NCBI RefSeq assembly: GCF_949628265.1
Contig: NC_088787.1
Coordinates: forward strand, 34,336,844-34,400,843
Length of the DNA: 64,000 nucleotides
Direction: 5' to 3'
DNA from: Cloeon dipterum
Lineage: Eukaryota > Arthropoda > Insecta > Ephemeroptera > Baetidae
The notes below the pieces were generated by a model. The model ran no database searches. It was not told the origin of the DNA and worked only from the letters and a program-made list of their open reading frames with translations. Positions within the stretch are counted from its first letter, which is position 1, and each line of letters starts with the position of its first letter. The position numbers and the translations under genes were made by a program. Positions 22,365 to 34,800 of the stretch are shown here, piece after piece.

Positions 22365-23454
22365 ATGCTTCGTCGGACCAAGAAACCGTGTAACTGCACC
22401 CACTGCCTCGCGAAAGAGGAAACGGTGAGCTGTTATCCATGCAATGTCTGCGTACTGGGGCACAACACGTTGGACTGCTCGCCATTTCAGGTCATTCCAG
22501 CCATCCCAGAGAATCTTTGGGAGACCTACAAGGACGCTAGGAGGATGGAGGTCGATGCACAGATGAAGGTGCTCCACTTGGAAGTTGCAGTTCAGAATGC
22601 TACGCAGCGGCAAATGTACGAGTGCGAAGTGGAAATGGCCACGCTGAGACATGAAAGTGAGCAAATTTCGCGTACAATCCGGTGTAATTGTAATATAATG
22701 TGCGAACATCCCTTTCCAGTTAGAAAAGAGCATGATTTTTTCCAAAACCAGTTGGAATTCAAAACCCCTGGCGACATCAGCAAGGACGGAACGAAGGTTA
22801 GTAAAATTTTGGTTATCCGTCCCTCCATCGAGTATAATTTTTCACTAAATGACGCAACAAAAAATATTATATTGTAACACAACGCTCAAACATGTTATAA
22901 TATTTGCTTACGAGTGAGTCAGTTGTTCAAAATTAGGAGGGGAAAAATTTTATTGGCCTCGTAGGGTATTCAAAAATAATAAAATCTCAGTCAGAATTGC
23001 AAACTCCCTCAAACATGCATTGCTTTCAGGTCTTATTTGTAGAATGTTGTCAAGGGACAGCCTTCCTCGACAAGGAATATGTCAATCTATGCTCGAGAGG
23101 CGCTCGGTCAGCTCGGGAGCTGTTGTGGCGGCTCGTGTGTCGTCATTTCACGGGACCCGCCATTATCACCTGCGGCATCGAAGAGGGACACGGCCTGCAA
23201 CAACTCCATCCTCCTACGATGCACGCCATTTGCTGTCAGTAACAAAATTAATTTTGAATTTCTGTGCCCTCATTCTGGACTCACTCATGGTTTCAGCCAT
23301 CGTCAGTGACGTAGCATCGAGTGTTCCGAGCTCGGACCCAAGGAAGGAGAACTTCAGCGAGGACTGCACGAGCATTTCCACTATCAAGGAAAGCCTGCGG
23401 AGGCTCAGGCAGCACATCAGGAGTACAGACAATTATCGAAAATCACTGCACTGA
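22365..23454 (+). CDS. BEN-domain protein 1 of the element
   Basis: Four exons join in frame: 22365-22656, 22720-22796, 23030-23234 and 23297-23454 (243 residues), starting at ATG 22365. The N-terminus has a cysteine-rich patch (PCNCTHCLAKEETVSCYPCNVCVLGH) that could bind zinc, then a helix likely to form a coiled coil (EVDAQMKVLHLEVAVQNA). From residue ~124, the pattern ARSARELLWRLVCRHF...GLQQLHPPTMHAICSIV fits a BEN domain, a helical DNA-binding or protein-interaction module found in chromatin repressors and in insect DNA viruses. It is transcribed away from the recombinase gene. AATAAA at 23519 is a likely polyadenylation signal. Regulator or structural DNA-binding protein of the element is inference. 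Confidence 0.7.
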
Positions 23455-24357
23455 TTTTCCGCATTTAAAATTCAATGTAATCTGATTTCTTCCGAAGGTT
23501 TCGTACCGTTCGTGGAACAATAAAATGTGTAATTTCTAATTAATTCGTTTTAATTGAAACTGGGAGACGGTTCTAGGAATGAGATTTACTAAAACTTTCA
23601 ATCACAATTTGCCTAAAGGCACTGGAACTTGGAAGAAACAAAGGAACATGAGCGAAAAACAAAATCAACACCTAGCTAGGCGGCAGCACTGCCTATGCGG
23701 CAAAGCAGGCCAACACTCCCAAGTGAATGCGGTGAAGGAGCATTGCATTGAGGGCGGCAAAATTTTCACTCTTGACACTCGCGCTATCTCCGGTCCGTCT
23801 TTGTCCCTCGGGTGCAGAAAGAGGCAACAGGTATGTAAATTTCCGTCATATAATGAGTAGAAATGTCAATTACAACAGTTCAACATCAATTTCAACCCAA
23901 TTGCATTCTTTACAATTAATGCATGTGCGTTATGCATGTCATACATCCAATAAGAAATAGGAATCATGTAAGTTAAAGTGATGCATGCCCGCGGAAAAAG
24001 CTGAATCGAATGTAATGCACAATTTCATGGCCTGCGTAATTTTGCATCTTTTGACTGCACTGAATGCGTTAGTGTTATTTATGTGTGTACGTATTTATGC
24101 ATGTCTGTAGCGAAATTTGGACGAATGTATGCAAATGTAAGGCTGCATGTGAGTGAAAATTAATGTAGACTAATTTTTTTACATTCATAACGCTCAACAA
24201 GTACATTCCGAATTCGTTGGCAAAGGGTGTCAGTCCGCCGTTATGTATCGCAAGTTGTACGATTGCTACTTTTGTAGAATTTGTGGCAGACAACGCCGCC
24301 ACTTGCATTGCCGGGGCACGTTGCACTATTTTTTGACATAGGTTTCTCAGTTTCAGC
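23455..24357 (+). other. intergenic or 5' leader of BEN gene 2
   Basis: An open frame from 23579 (internal ATG 23649, MSEKQNQHLARRQHC) runs to a good donor at 23832 (CAACAG/GTATGT). Spliced to the acceptor before 24358 it does not keep the frame of the next gene, so it is either a 5' leader with an upstream open frame or a separate small exon. The rest is AT-rich with repeated GCATG words. Confidence 0.35.
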
Positions 24358-26037
24358 ATGCAACAAGAGTCGGAAACCATGGAAGGCCTGGCAGACTCGG
24401 TCACCATTGACATGAGTGCGCCCGAAAGGGACCCACTGGCCCTCGACTTCGTCCACAACAGTCCGTCATGTGAGTTAAAATCAACCCCCCCTATAAGCTG
24501 CAATACTCAACTCTCATTTATTTCCACTCAGGTGATCCCCTGCATGATTCGATTACGGAGGTCGTAGTTGGTCTTGGTCAAGGAAGAGAGTCGGGTGAGT
24601 AAAAAAGTTAATTGCATGTTGTCCTATTTGTATTTAAATTTCGCTCATTTCTTTCGAACGCAGTCCGCGAAGAAACCACAGCACAGTCCCCCACCAGGCC
24701 TGACGCAGCTGTCCCCCCCCAAACCAAGCGACGACTATTCCAGGACAAGAAGCCAAGCGAAGAGGAGGGCCAGGAACAAGAGTCAGAACAGTCTGACGAA
24801 TACTCCGGCAGTGAGTACGTTCAAGGTAAGCACTCTTATTTTTACTACCCAGATTGCATGACATTAATGCTCTTCTATCCAGAAGAAGAAGACAGCCAGT
24901 CCGGTGCGTCGACTTCGAGCCACACAGACAGTGAGCGTCAGAAGCGACCTCTCCAACCACCTCCAGCTTCGGACAGTCCAGAGATGGCAGACGCTCGTAT
25001 GGAGCCGGCAGAGGACGACGAACTTGCTGCGCAAGTGGCAGGTGAGCTACAGGTTATATTACTGTTGAGGAAACATCTTTTAATAACTATTGTGCAATTT
25101 TCAGCTCTGAGGACGAGGAACGCTGCGTTGGCAGCGGCCAAGTTGGAACTCGTGCAGCGGGTAGCCTCCCTAGAAGCAAAGAAGGCCCGTCTCATGGAGG
25201 AGAACCAAACGTTGCGTGACGAAGCGGCTGTCAACGATCAAAGAGTGGCTCACCTCAAGAAGGCTCGGAGGGAATTCAAGCACCAGAACCTCGAGACGGT
25301 CCACTCTCTCCAACAGGCGGTCGCTGAGCCTGGAACCAGCAAGCACACAGAGGCCACTTACTGGTAAGACCAAATTTGAAACGCTCGTCATGCTTGTACT
25401 TCACAATTCTTGTTCTAGGACCAACATGAACGCTGTCGGCCAACGACTCAGCGAGCACGGTTGGCAGAAGGTTCTGCTGAATGACCCCAACCTACCAAAA
25501 AAGGTGAGTTATACCTAACACTGAATAATTAATGATTTTAATCTTTATTTCTTTTCAGGTTCCATCGTGTGTCACTTCAAAGAAGGGCAACATCGGCATC
25601 GAGCAGGACGACATCGATGAGTGCTACGAGGATGGCAGCGGATCCTTGTACTCGGTGATGCGGCACGTGGCAATCAACCTCTTCAGGATCGAGAACCTCC
25701 TGTATTTCAGCTACGGAGGCACCAGGAGCACAAGGCGGCAAAAGGCAACCATGGCACTTCCCAAAGAGCTGAAGAATGAGTTTCTCGGTAAGTCTTTCTT
25801 GATTAAAAATTTACAATTAATTGAATAATTCTTTCCTTTGCAGACCTGGCCGGAAAAATCATTGCCAACACCAAGTACAAGTGGTACATCAGGTCGAAAG
25901 AGGTCACCATCAAGGAAATCGACATCAAGCGCATTGCCAAGAAAGCGCTCATCAATCTGATGACGGAGCGGCGCCCAAAGTTCAAACCTACCAAAGAAGA
26001 CACAAGTTCCTCAGAGTCCGAAGACGATTCGGATTAA
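24358..26037 (+). CDS. coiled-coil, BEN-like protein 2 of the element
   Basis: Eight exons join in frame: 24358-24469, 24532-24594, 24664-24825, 24883-25041, 25105-25363, 25419-25503, 25559-25787 and 25844-26037 (420 residues), starting at ATG 24358. Residues 1-165 are acidic and disordered (EEEGQEQESEQSDEYSG). Residues ~166-250 form a clear coiled coil (LVQRVASLEAKKARLMEENQ). Residues ~281-395 (SLYSVMRHVAINLFRIENLLYF, later ALPKELKNEF) have the helix pattern of a BEN domain. The end is acidic (SSSESEDDSD). The coil suggests a dimer. I infer a DNA- or chromatin-binding partner of the recombinase; BEN assignment is by pattern and less sure than for the first gene. Confidence 0.65.
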
Positions 26038-26326
26038 TTTCCATGTCCGATACTGATTGGCAGCTACCTTCAGTTACATTTTGCATTGTAATTATTTTCA
26101 TATGCGTGATACACTGCTTGTTACCACAAATAAATTAACCATTCCAAAAATTTCATTGTTTTCTTTAACATTCCATGGCATTGCTCGCAGCAAACACGAT
26201 TTTAATTTCTACAGTTTGTCGCAATTTCCATATTGCTCTAATTCAATTTTTTCAATTGTTCGTGCAACACGTTTCGTTATAAACAAAATCACGCTACGTT
26301 AACCCTTTCCCTCCGTTGCTGATTGT
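26038..26326. other. 3' flank of BEN gene 2
   Basis: AT-rich, with AATAAA at about 26129 as a likely polyadenylation signal. No gene is seen. Confidence 0.5.
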
Positions 26327-28683
26327 TTTCCGACAGTTAAATTGAACTGGATCTGCATTGCCGTGGCAGCGTAACCGCCATGGCCGAAACAGTAATTTTC
26401 GGATTTTGGCCGACGATTTCGATAAAAATTGCTTCGCGAATTATTCCGCGAATAATTACACAAAAATTAAGTGGATGTGGTGCGGAATTAAATTTTTTTT
26501 TTCCGACAGTTAAATTGAACTGGATCTGCATTGCCGTGGCAGCGTAACCGCCATGGCCGAAACAGTAATTTTCGGTTTTTGGGCGAAATTTCCACATCAA
26601 CTTGCTTCCCGAGTGATTCCTCAACTAACTTTACAAAAATTTTTAATGAAACAGTGAAATTTGAATTTTTTGAGCGACAATAGAAATTACACCATGCAAC
26701 GCGACTAGGATCGCACTCAGCTTTATTTGGCGATCAAAGTGCTAAACTGGCAGCGGATCTGCATTGCCGTGGCAGCGTAACCGCCATGGCCGAAACAGTA
26801 ATTTTCGGATTTTGGCCGACGATTTCGATAAAAATTGCTTCCCGAATTATTCCGCGAATAATTACACAAAAATTAAGTGGATGTGGTGCGGAATTAAATT
26901 TTTTTTTTCCGACAGTTAAATTGAACTGGATCTGCATTGCCGTGGCAGCGTAACCGCCATGGCCGAAACAGTAATTTTCGGATTTTGGCCGACGATTTCG
27001 ATAAAAATTGCTTCGCGAATTATTCCGCGAATAATTACACAAAAATTAAGTGGATGTGGTGCGGAATTAAATTTTTTTTTTCCGACAGTTAAATTGAACT
27101 GGATCTGCATTGCCGTGGCAGCGTAACCGCCATGGCCGAAACAGTAATTTTCGGATTTTGGCCGACGATTTCGATAAAAATTGCTTCGCGAATTATTCCG
27201 CGAATAATTACACAAAAATTAAGTGGATGTGGTGCGGAATTAAATTTTTTTTTTCCGACAGTTAAATTGAACTGGATCTGCATTGCCGTGGCAGCGTAAC
27301 CGCCATGGCCGAAACAGTAATTTTCGGTTTTTGGGCGAAATTTCCACATCAACTTGCTTCCCGAGTGATTCCTCAACTAACTTTACAAAAATTTTTAATG
27401 AAACAGTGAAATTTGAATTTTTTGAGCGACATTAGAAATTACACCATGCAACGCGACTAGGATCGCACTCAGCTTTATTTGGCGATCAAAGTGCTAAACT
27501 GGCAGCGGATCTGCATTGCCGTGGCAGCGTAACCGCCATGGCCGAAACAGTAATTTTCGGATTTTGGCCGACGATTTCGATAAAAATTGCTTCGCGAATT
27601 ATTCCGCGAATAATTACACAAAAATTAAGTGGATGTGGTGCGGAATTAAATTTTTTTTTTCCGACAGTTAAATTGAACTGGATCTGCATTGCCGTGGCAG
27701 CGTAACCGCCATGGCCGAAACAGTAATTTTCGGTTTTTGGGCGAAATTTCCACATCAACTTGCTTCCCGAGTGATTCCTCAACTAACTTTACAAAAATTT
27801 TTAATGAAACAGTGAAATTTGAATTTTTTGAGCGACATTAGAAATTACACCATGCAACGCGACTAGGATCGCACTCAGCTTTATTTGGCGATCAAAGTGC
27901 TAAACTGGCAGCGGATCTGCATTGCCGTGGCAGCGTAACCGCCATGGCCGAAACAGTAATTTTCGGATTTTGGCCGACGATTTCGATAAAAATTGCTTCC
28001 CGAATTATTCCGCGAATAATTACACAAAAATTAAGTGGATGTGGTGCGGAATTAAATTTTTTTTTTCCGACAGTTAAATTGAACTGGATCTGCATTGCCG
28101 TGGCAGCGTAACCGCCATGGCCGAAACAGTAATTTTCGGATTTTGGCCGACGATTTCGATAAAAATTGCTTCGCGAATTATTCCGCGAATAATTACACAA
28201 AAATTAAGTGGATGTGGTGCGGAATTAAATTTTTTTTTCCGACAGTTAAATTGAACTGGATCTGCATTGCCGTGGCAGCGTAACCGCCATGGCCGAAACA
28301 GTAATTTTCGGTTTTTGGGCGAAATTTCCACATCAACTTGCTTCCCGAGTGATTCCTCAACTAACTTTACAAAAATTTTTAATGAAACAGTGAAATTTGA
28401 ATTTTTTGAGCGACATTAGAAATTACACCATGCAACGCGACTAGGATCGCACTCAGCTTTATTTGGCGATCAAAGTGCTAAACTGGCAGCGGATCTGCAT
28501 TGCCGTGGCAGCGTAACCGCCATGGCCGAAACAGTAATTTTCGGATTTTGGCCGACGATTTCGATAAAAATTGCTTCCCGAATTATTCCGCGAATAATTA
28601 CACAAAAATTAAGTGGATGTGGTGCGGAATTAAATTTTTTTTTCCGACAGTTAAATTGAACTGGATCTGCATTGCCGTGGCAG
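26327..28683. repeat. two-type tandem array of about 12 units
   Basis: Units of about 173 bp (type A) and 232 bp (type B) alternate in a partly regular higher-order pattern. Both begin with GACAGTTAAATTGAACTGG or CTAAACTGGCAG followed by GGATCTGCATTGCCGTGG and CGCCATGGCCGAAACAG. Type A contains the palindrome TTCGCGAATTATTCCGCGAA. Copies are nearly identical, which implies recent homogenisation. The ~85-100 residue minus-strand frames across the array are a by-product of the repetition. Function is unknown; a binding-site array for the element's own proteins is possible. Confidence 0.85.
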
Positions 28684-28882
28684 TTGATCTGCAAGCCCAA
28701 ACGGTTACTGCAGTGGGCGTGGAGTGCATCTGCAAAATCTCATGAATCACTTTCAGCAACTCTGCTCAACCTTCCAATTTTGGACTTTTACTGCAATTCT
28801 CCAAGGCTGTCCTTCGTGCTTACACTAATTCTGCGCATAAATTGCTTCAAGTGACACACTGTTGCCACGCAATTTCTCAAAA
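28684..28882 (+). promoter_or_regulatory. upstream region of the methyltransferase gene
   Basis: The array's terminal motif decays into GTTGATCTGCAAGCCC and ACTGCAGTGGGCGTGG, then AT-rich DNA leads to the start codon at 28883. The related GATCTGCA/ACTGCAGTGG words at the recombinase promoter suggest a shared control element. Confidence 0.4.
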
Positions 28883-31691
28883 ATGCGGCCACTTGGATCA
28901 TATGCCCAATTTGGCAATCAGTTCTGCAAAATTGTCAGTGCAGAGGAAGATCAGGCATTCAGGTCCCCGGCAATTTACCACATCACAGTGCTCGAGTGAG
29001 TCTTTTCGAACGAACCATTACAATATCTCGCAGCTCTAATTTATTCCCATAGGCGAGTTGCTAAGACTCTCATCCAGAACGGACCGCCAAATGAGTTGGT
29101 CCAAATTAAAGGATGCCATTACGTGGAAGACAGGGCCCTCCGTGATACTATTCGAGTTCTACCATCCATGCAGGAGGCTTCTACAGATGCTTCATATTTC
29201 TGCAGACTCTAGTACTTATAATACACTTAAACAACAAGTTTTGCCTAATTAGCGATTAAACACTCGTGCAGTTTTGATGGATCCTCGTTCCTACCAACAA
29301 TGATTTTCAACGAACAAGACAAGTGGTGCCCTTGCAGGTATTCAAGCAAACGAAAGATGCTGGCGCACGTCACAACGGACGGATTGAATGGCCTAACTTC
29401 TGTAACACATCATTTTAATATTCAAAAGGCCAACAAAAACTCTATCAAATGTTTCATTATGGTGTCACAGGTGCGGTTCGGCTCGTCCGTTGCTATTGAG
29501 AAGGGGACATGCTTAGCCACAACACTCAAATCAGAGCAATTGCCAGAAGTGCCTGGACAAAAATTACTCCGCGTTGTCCGCGTTGACAAAATCAAGGTCA
29601 AAAAAACCGGTGACAAAAAATCAGACCAGGTACTCGCTGCATCAAAGATTCGGTTGGCTGTCACTTGCTTTGTCAGACCTCCTGAGACCAACAGTTGTTC
29701 GCAAGAATCGCCTGCAAATCTTCTACACTTGTCTTCATACAGTGAATATACTCATTTAACAAAACCCTCCGCTTTTTTTAAAACCATCTTCACTACCATT
29801 CACAGAAACTGAAATTTCTGGTGCACTTTTCGTCGCGGTCGTTAACGTCTCGTTCCATAACACACTGGAAGTGAAGTACACAACCGACATCGATCAATAC
29901 GGAACGGCCACATACATCTGCAACAGTCTCCTAGACATGCAAACCAACCAAGTTGTATTGCCTGCTTCCATCCCAAAATTAGTAATTGAATTCATTTATG
30001 CTAACAGCTTTCGATGCTTGATGGCTCCCTTGCTTCAACAAAGAGTGTTACTCCGTCACTCGAATCAAATCCACTCCGATGCCTAGATCTGTTCTGCGGC
30101 TGCGGAGGATTATCCCTAGGGTTGGAGATGAGCCACCTGACAACCTGCCTTTGGGCAGTTGACGCAGACCCTACAGCGTGCAAATCCTTCGCTGCCAACT
30201 TCAGACAAGCAACAGTGTACCAAAGTTCAGCCATTGACTGGTTGAAAGAACTAAAAACGGTAACTTGTTCGAGCACAACACCAAGGAAGATTAATACTCC
30301 TAAATCCAAAATAGGGAGCATTGTTCACAAAAAAGGGACAGAAGCTGCCACAAACCGGCGAGGTGGAAATGATTATTGGAGGACCGCCGTGCCAAGGATT
30401 CTCCAAATTAAATAGATTCAAAAACAACAACACCTCAGTCACAAACGTAACTACTTAGAATTCACTAAAATCAACTTTCCATTGTTTCTTTCATGCCATT
30501 CTTCAGAAATCACAAGTTCCAGTGTTTCTGGAAATCGTCGCCTACTTCAGGCCTAAGTGCTTCTTGATGGAAAATGTCAAATCCTTCATCACAGAGGATG
30601 GTGGAAAACACTTTCTGGCAGCGCTGCAGGCAACCAAAGACTTGGGTTATTATTTCAACTTCAATGTCTTACAGGCTGCTGATTTCGGCGCACCTCAACA
30701 ACGCCCTAGGTTGTCCTCTCCAAAACTTCACTAATCCCACTAACAACATTTCCCAATCTGCTAGGTTCTTCCTGTTTGGCACCCTCGACAGCAGACGGCT
30801 GGCTGCAGCACCAATAAGCACCCATTACTCTGGTCTGGAAGTCACAAGTGTCAAAGCAGCCAGTCATACTCTGGTACCAATTCATGCTTTCCACCACTGC
30901 CTAATTCGTAGCTTCCTTCCCCCTACAGTCATTCACGGACAAACAGGAAGCTTACTTTCAAAAAGTTACTGTGCACCACGCCATTGCTGATTTGCCAGAT
31001 GTTGAGCCACAAGAGAGCGGCAACAAAATCAGCTACAACTCAATCAACTCAACTTTCCAATTCAAAGTGAGTATAACAATCATTTCAATCCGAAACTATT
31101 AATAACATTTCTTCACAGATGAGGAATGGCAGTGACACTTTGCGATTGCATAAGCTCCCCACGTCACTGAATCCAGATGACCAAAAAAGGATCACAATGA
31201 TCCCGCCAGGGTCAGACTGGCGATGCCTACCTCAGTCAGAACACGAGGAATGCTTCAAAACGTTTGCGCTAACTTCGCTTAAAATTTATTTAAAATTAAT
31301 CTTCCTCTTCTCTACTTCCATTAGAGGCATGCCCCTTGCACCTAAGTCACTGGTAAAGTCCTCTCGCTCTAATGGTGACTGGAAAGGAGCTTATGGCAGA
31401 CTGCGATGGTCCGACCTCTTCATGACAGTTTTAACAAGACCAACCCTTGCTTCTAAGACTGGGACAATCATCCATCCTATCTACAATAGAACCCTGACAA
31501 TACGAGAGTTTGCACGAGCACAGACCTTTCCAGACAACTTCAAATTCAAAGGGACCATAGCTCAAGTTCAGCGACAGGTAGCCTATCTAAGTCATTAAAG
31601 CCCTTTGATAATTAATAATATTGCTCTACAGATTGGAAACGCGGTACCCCCCCTTCTGGCTGAATCACTCGGACGTGCATTCAAAATCTAA
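28883..31691 (+). CDS. DNMT1-type cytosine-5 DNA methyltransferase with BAH-like N-terminus
   Basis: Twelve exons join exactly in frame (726 residues): 28883-28995, 29053-29211, 29272-29741, 29806-29981, 30008-30259, 30342-30446, 30507-30709, 30765-30873, 30929-31066, 31119-31261, 31325-31577 and 31632-31691. It transfers a methyl group from S-adenosylmethionine to cytosine C5. Motif I is [13 protein letters not shown] (~333), motif [11 protein letters not shown] (catalytic Cys ~407), motif VI LMENV (Glu ~447), motif VIII QQRPR and motif [35 protein letters not shown] and GAYGRLRW are typical of the DNMT1 branch. Residues ~1-300 look like one or two BAH domains ([36 protein letters not shown]). 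The N-terminal RFTS, CXXC zinc finger and PCNA-binding parts of host DNMT1 are absent. All catalytic residues are kept, so it may be active. Part of exon 3 (about 29401-29468) may be an optional intron. Confidence 0.88.
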
Positions 31692-31844
31692 CAAAACGTA
31701 CGCCTCATTCTCCTCTTTCATAACAACACGAGTCATATTCAATAAAATTTTTACTTCATAACTGTGTATTTATTTCCATTCATTACATTCCATTCCTGCA
31801 CATTCCCTCCAATGGCTGCCACCAGCATGAAGACCGAAGCATGG
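31692..31844. other. 3' flank of the methyltransferase gene
   Basis: AATAAA at 31741 is a likely polyadenylation signal. The right-hand exon-repeat array begins directly after it. Confidence 0.5.
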
Positions 31845-34800
31845 CCGGCGAGCAGGGCGCCCAGGGCAACCGCCTCTCACTGCAGCCTGCCCCAGAGGTG
31901 CTCCAGCCTTGGCACGGCTGCTGGCGGGGCGTCTCAGACTGCCTGCTGCACCTCTCGTGCCACCGTCTGGACTCTCACATGCCTGAAATCAAAGTGAATC
32001 AGTCACAGCGCACAAAAAACACAACATGGCGCAATAAGGAAGGCCACAGCTGAATGCCAAACACATATTGCACATGTAAAACAGTTTTCACTCACCCCAC
32101 ACGCAGACAACTCCTTCGCCACCCAGCTCGGTCGCCAACCACTCTCCAACTGCCAGCTTCGAGGTGTTTGGCGGCTAGCAGGGCGCCCAGGGCAACCGCC
32201 TCTCACTGCAGCATGCCCCAGAGGTGCTCCTGGGGACTCCCAGCCTTGGCAAGGCTGCTGGCGGGGCGTCTCAGACTGCCTGCTGCACCTCTCGTGCCAC
32301 CGTCTGGACTCTCACATGCCTGAAATCAAAGTGAATCAGTCACAGCGCACAAAAAACACAACATGGCGCAATAAGGAAGGCCACAGCTGAATGCCAAACA
32401 CATATTGCACATGTAAAACAGTTTTCACTCACCCCAACACGCAGACAACTCCTTCGCCACCCAGCTCGGTCGCCAACCACTCTCCAACTGCCAGCTTCGA
32501 AGTGTTTGGCGGCTAGCAGGGCGCCCAGGGCAACCGCCTCTCACTGCAGCATGCCCCAGAGGTGCTCCAGCCTTGGCACGGCTGCTGGCGGGACGTCTCA
32601 GACTGACTGCTGCACCTCTCGTGCCACCGTCTGGACTCTCACATGCCTGAAATCAAAGTGAATCAGTCACAGCGCACAAAAAACACAACATGGCGCAATA
32701 AGGAAGGCCACAGCTGAATGCCAAACACATATTGCACATGTAAAACAGTTTTCACTCACCCCAACACGCAGACAACTCCTTCGCCACCCAGCTCGGTCGC
32801 CAACCACTCTCCAACTGCCAGCTTCGAAGTGTTTGGCGGCTAGCAGGGCGCCCAGGGCAACCGCCTCTCACTGCAGCATGCCCCAGAGGTGCTCCAGCCT
32901 TGGCACGGCTGCTGGCGGGACGTCTCAGACTGACTGCTGCACCTCTCGTGCCACCGTCTGGACTCTCACATGCCTGAAATCAAAGTGAATCAGTCACAGC
33001 GCACAAAAAACACAACATGGCGCAATAAGGAAGGCCACAGCTGAATGCCAAACACATATTGCACATGTAAAACAGTTTTCACTCACCCCACACGCAGACA
33101 ACTCCTTCGCCACCCAGCTCGGTCGCCAACCACTCTCCAACTGCCAGCTTCGAAGTGTTTGGCGGCTAGCAGGGCGCCCAGGGCAACCGCCTCTCACTGC
33201 AGCATGCCCCAGAGGTGCTCCAGCCTTGGCACGGCTGCTGGCGGGACGTCTCAGACTGACTGCTGCACCTCTCGTGCCACCGTCTGGACTCAGACATGCC
33301 TGAAATCAAAGTGAATCAGTCACAGCGCACAAAAAACACAACATGGCGCAATAAGGAAGGCCACAGCTGAATGCCAAACACATATTGCACATGTAAAACA
33401 GTTTTCACTCACCCCAACACGCAGACAACTCCTTCGCCACCCAGCTCGGTCGCCAACCACTCTCCAACTGCCAGCTTCGAAGTGTTTGGCGGCTAGCAGG
33501 GCGCCCAGGGCAACCGCCTCTCACTGCAGCATGCCCCAGAGGTGCTCCTGGGGACTCCCAGCCTTGGCACGGCTGCTGGCGGGACGTCTCAGACTGACTG
33601 CTGCACCTCTCGTGCCACCGTCTGGACTCTCACATGCCTGAAATCAAAGTGAATCAGTCACAGCGCACAAAAAACACAACATGGCGCAATAAGGAAGGCC
33701 ACAGCTGAATGCCAAACACATATTGCACATGTAAAACAGTTTTCACTCACCCCACACGCAGACAACTCCTTCGCCACCCAGCTCGGTCGCCAACCACTCT
33801 CCAACTGCCAGCTTCGAGGTGTTTGGCGGCTAGCAGGGCGCCCAGGGCAACCGCCTCTCACTGCAGCATGCCCCAGAGGTGCTCCTGGGGACTCCCAGCC
33901 TTGGCAAGGCTGCTGGCGGGGCGTCTCAGACTGACTGCTGCACCTCTCGTGCCACCGTCTGGACTCTCACATGCCTGAAATCAAAGTGAATCAGTCACAG
34001 CGCACAAAAAACACAACATGGCGCAATAAGGAAGGCCACAGCTGAATGCCAAACACATATTGCACATGCAAAACAGTTTTCACTCACCCCACACGCAGAC
34101 AACTCCGTCGCCACCCAGCTCGGTCGCCAACCACTCTCCAACTGCCAGCTTCGAGGTGTTTGGCGGCTAGCAGGGCGCCCAGGGCAACCGCCTCTCACTG
34201 CAGCATGCCCCAGAGGTGCTCCTGGGGACTCCCAGCCTTGGCAAGGCTGCTGGCGGGGCGTCTCAGACTGACTGCTGCACCTCTCGTGCCACCGTCTGGA
34301 CTCTCACATGCCTGAAATCAAAGTGAATCAGTCACAGCGCACAAAAAACACAACATGGCGCAATAAGGAAGGCCACAGCTGAATGCCAAACACATATTGC
34401 ACATGTAAAACAGTTTTCACTCACCCCACACGCAGACAACTCCTTCGCCACCCAGCTCGGTCGCCAACCACTCTCCAACTGCCAGCTTCGAGGTGTTTGG
34501 CGGCTAGCAGGGCGCCCAGGGCAACCGCCTCTCACTGCAGCATGCCCCAGAGGTGCTCCTGGGGACTCCCAGCCTTGGCAAGGCTGCTGGCGGGGCGTCT
34601 CAGACTGCCTGCTGCACCTCTCGTGCCACCGTCTGGACTCTCACATGCCTGAAATCAAAGTGAATCAGTCACAGCGCACAAAAAACACAACATGGCGCAA
34701 TAAGGAAGGCCACAGCTGAATGCCAAACACATATTGCACATGTAAAACAGTTTTCACTCACCCCAACACGCAGACAACTCCTTCGCCACCCAGCTCGGTC

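Noticed and set aside
22077-22745. 222-codon minus-strand frame spanning the divergent promoter
   Set aside because: Overlaps the BEN gene in antisense; only its last 15 nt form the recombinase first exon.
26337-28745. Minus-strand frames of ~85-102 residues across the internal array
   Set aside because: By-products of tandem repetition; no splice sites, domain or start context.
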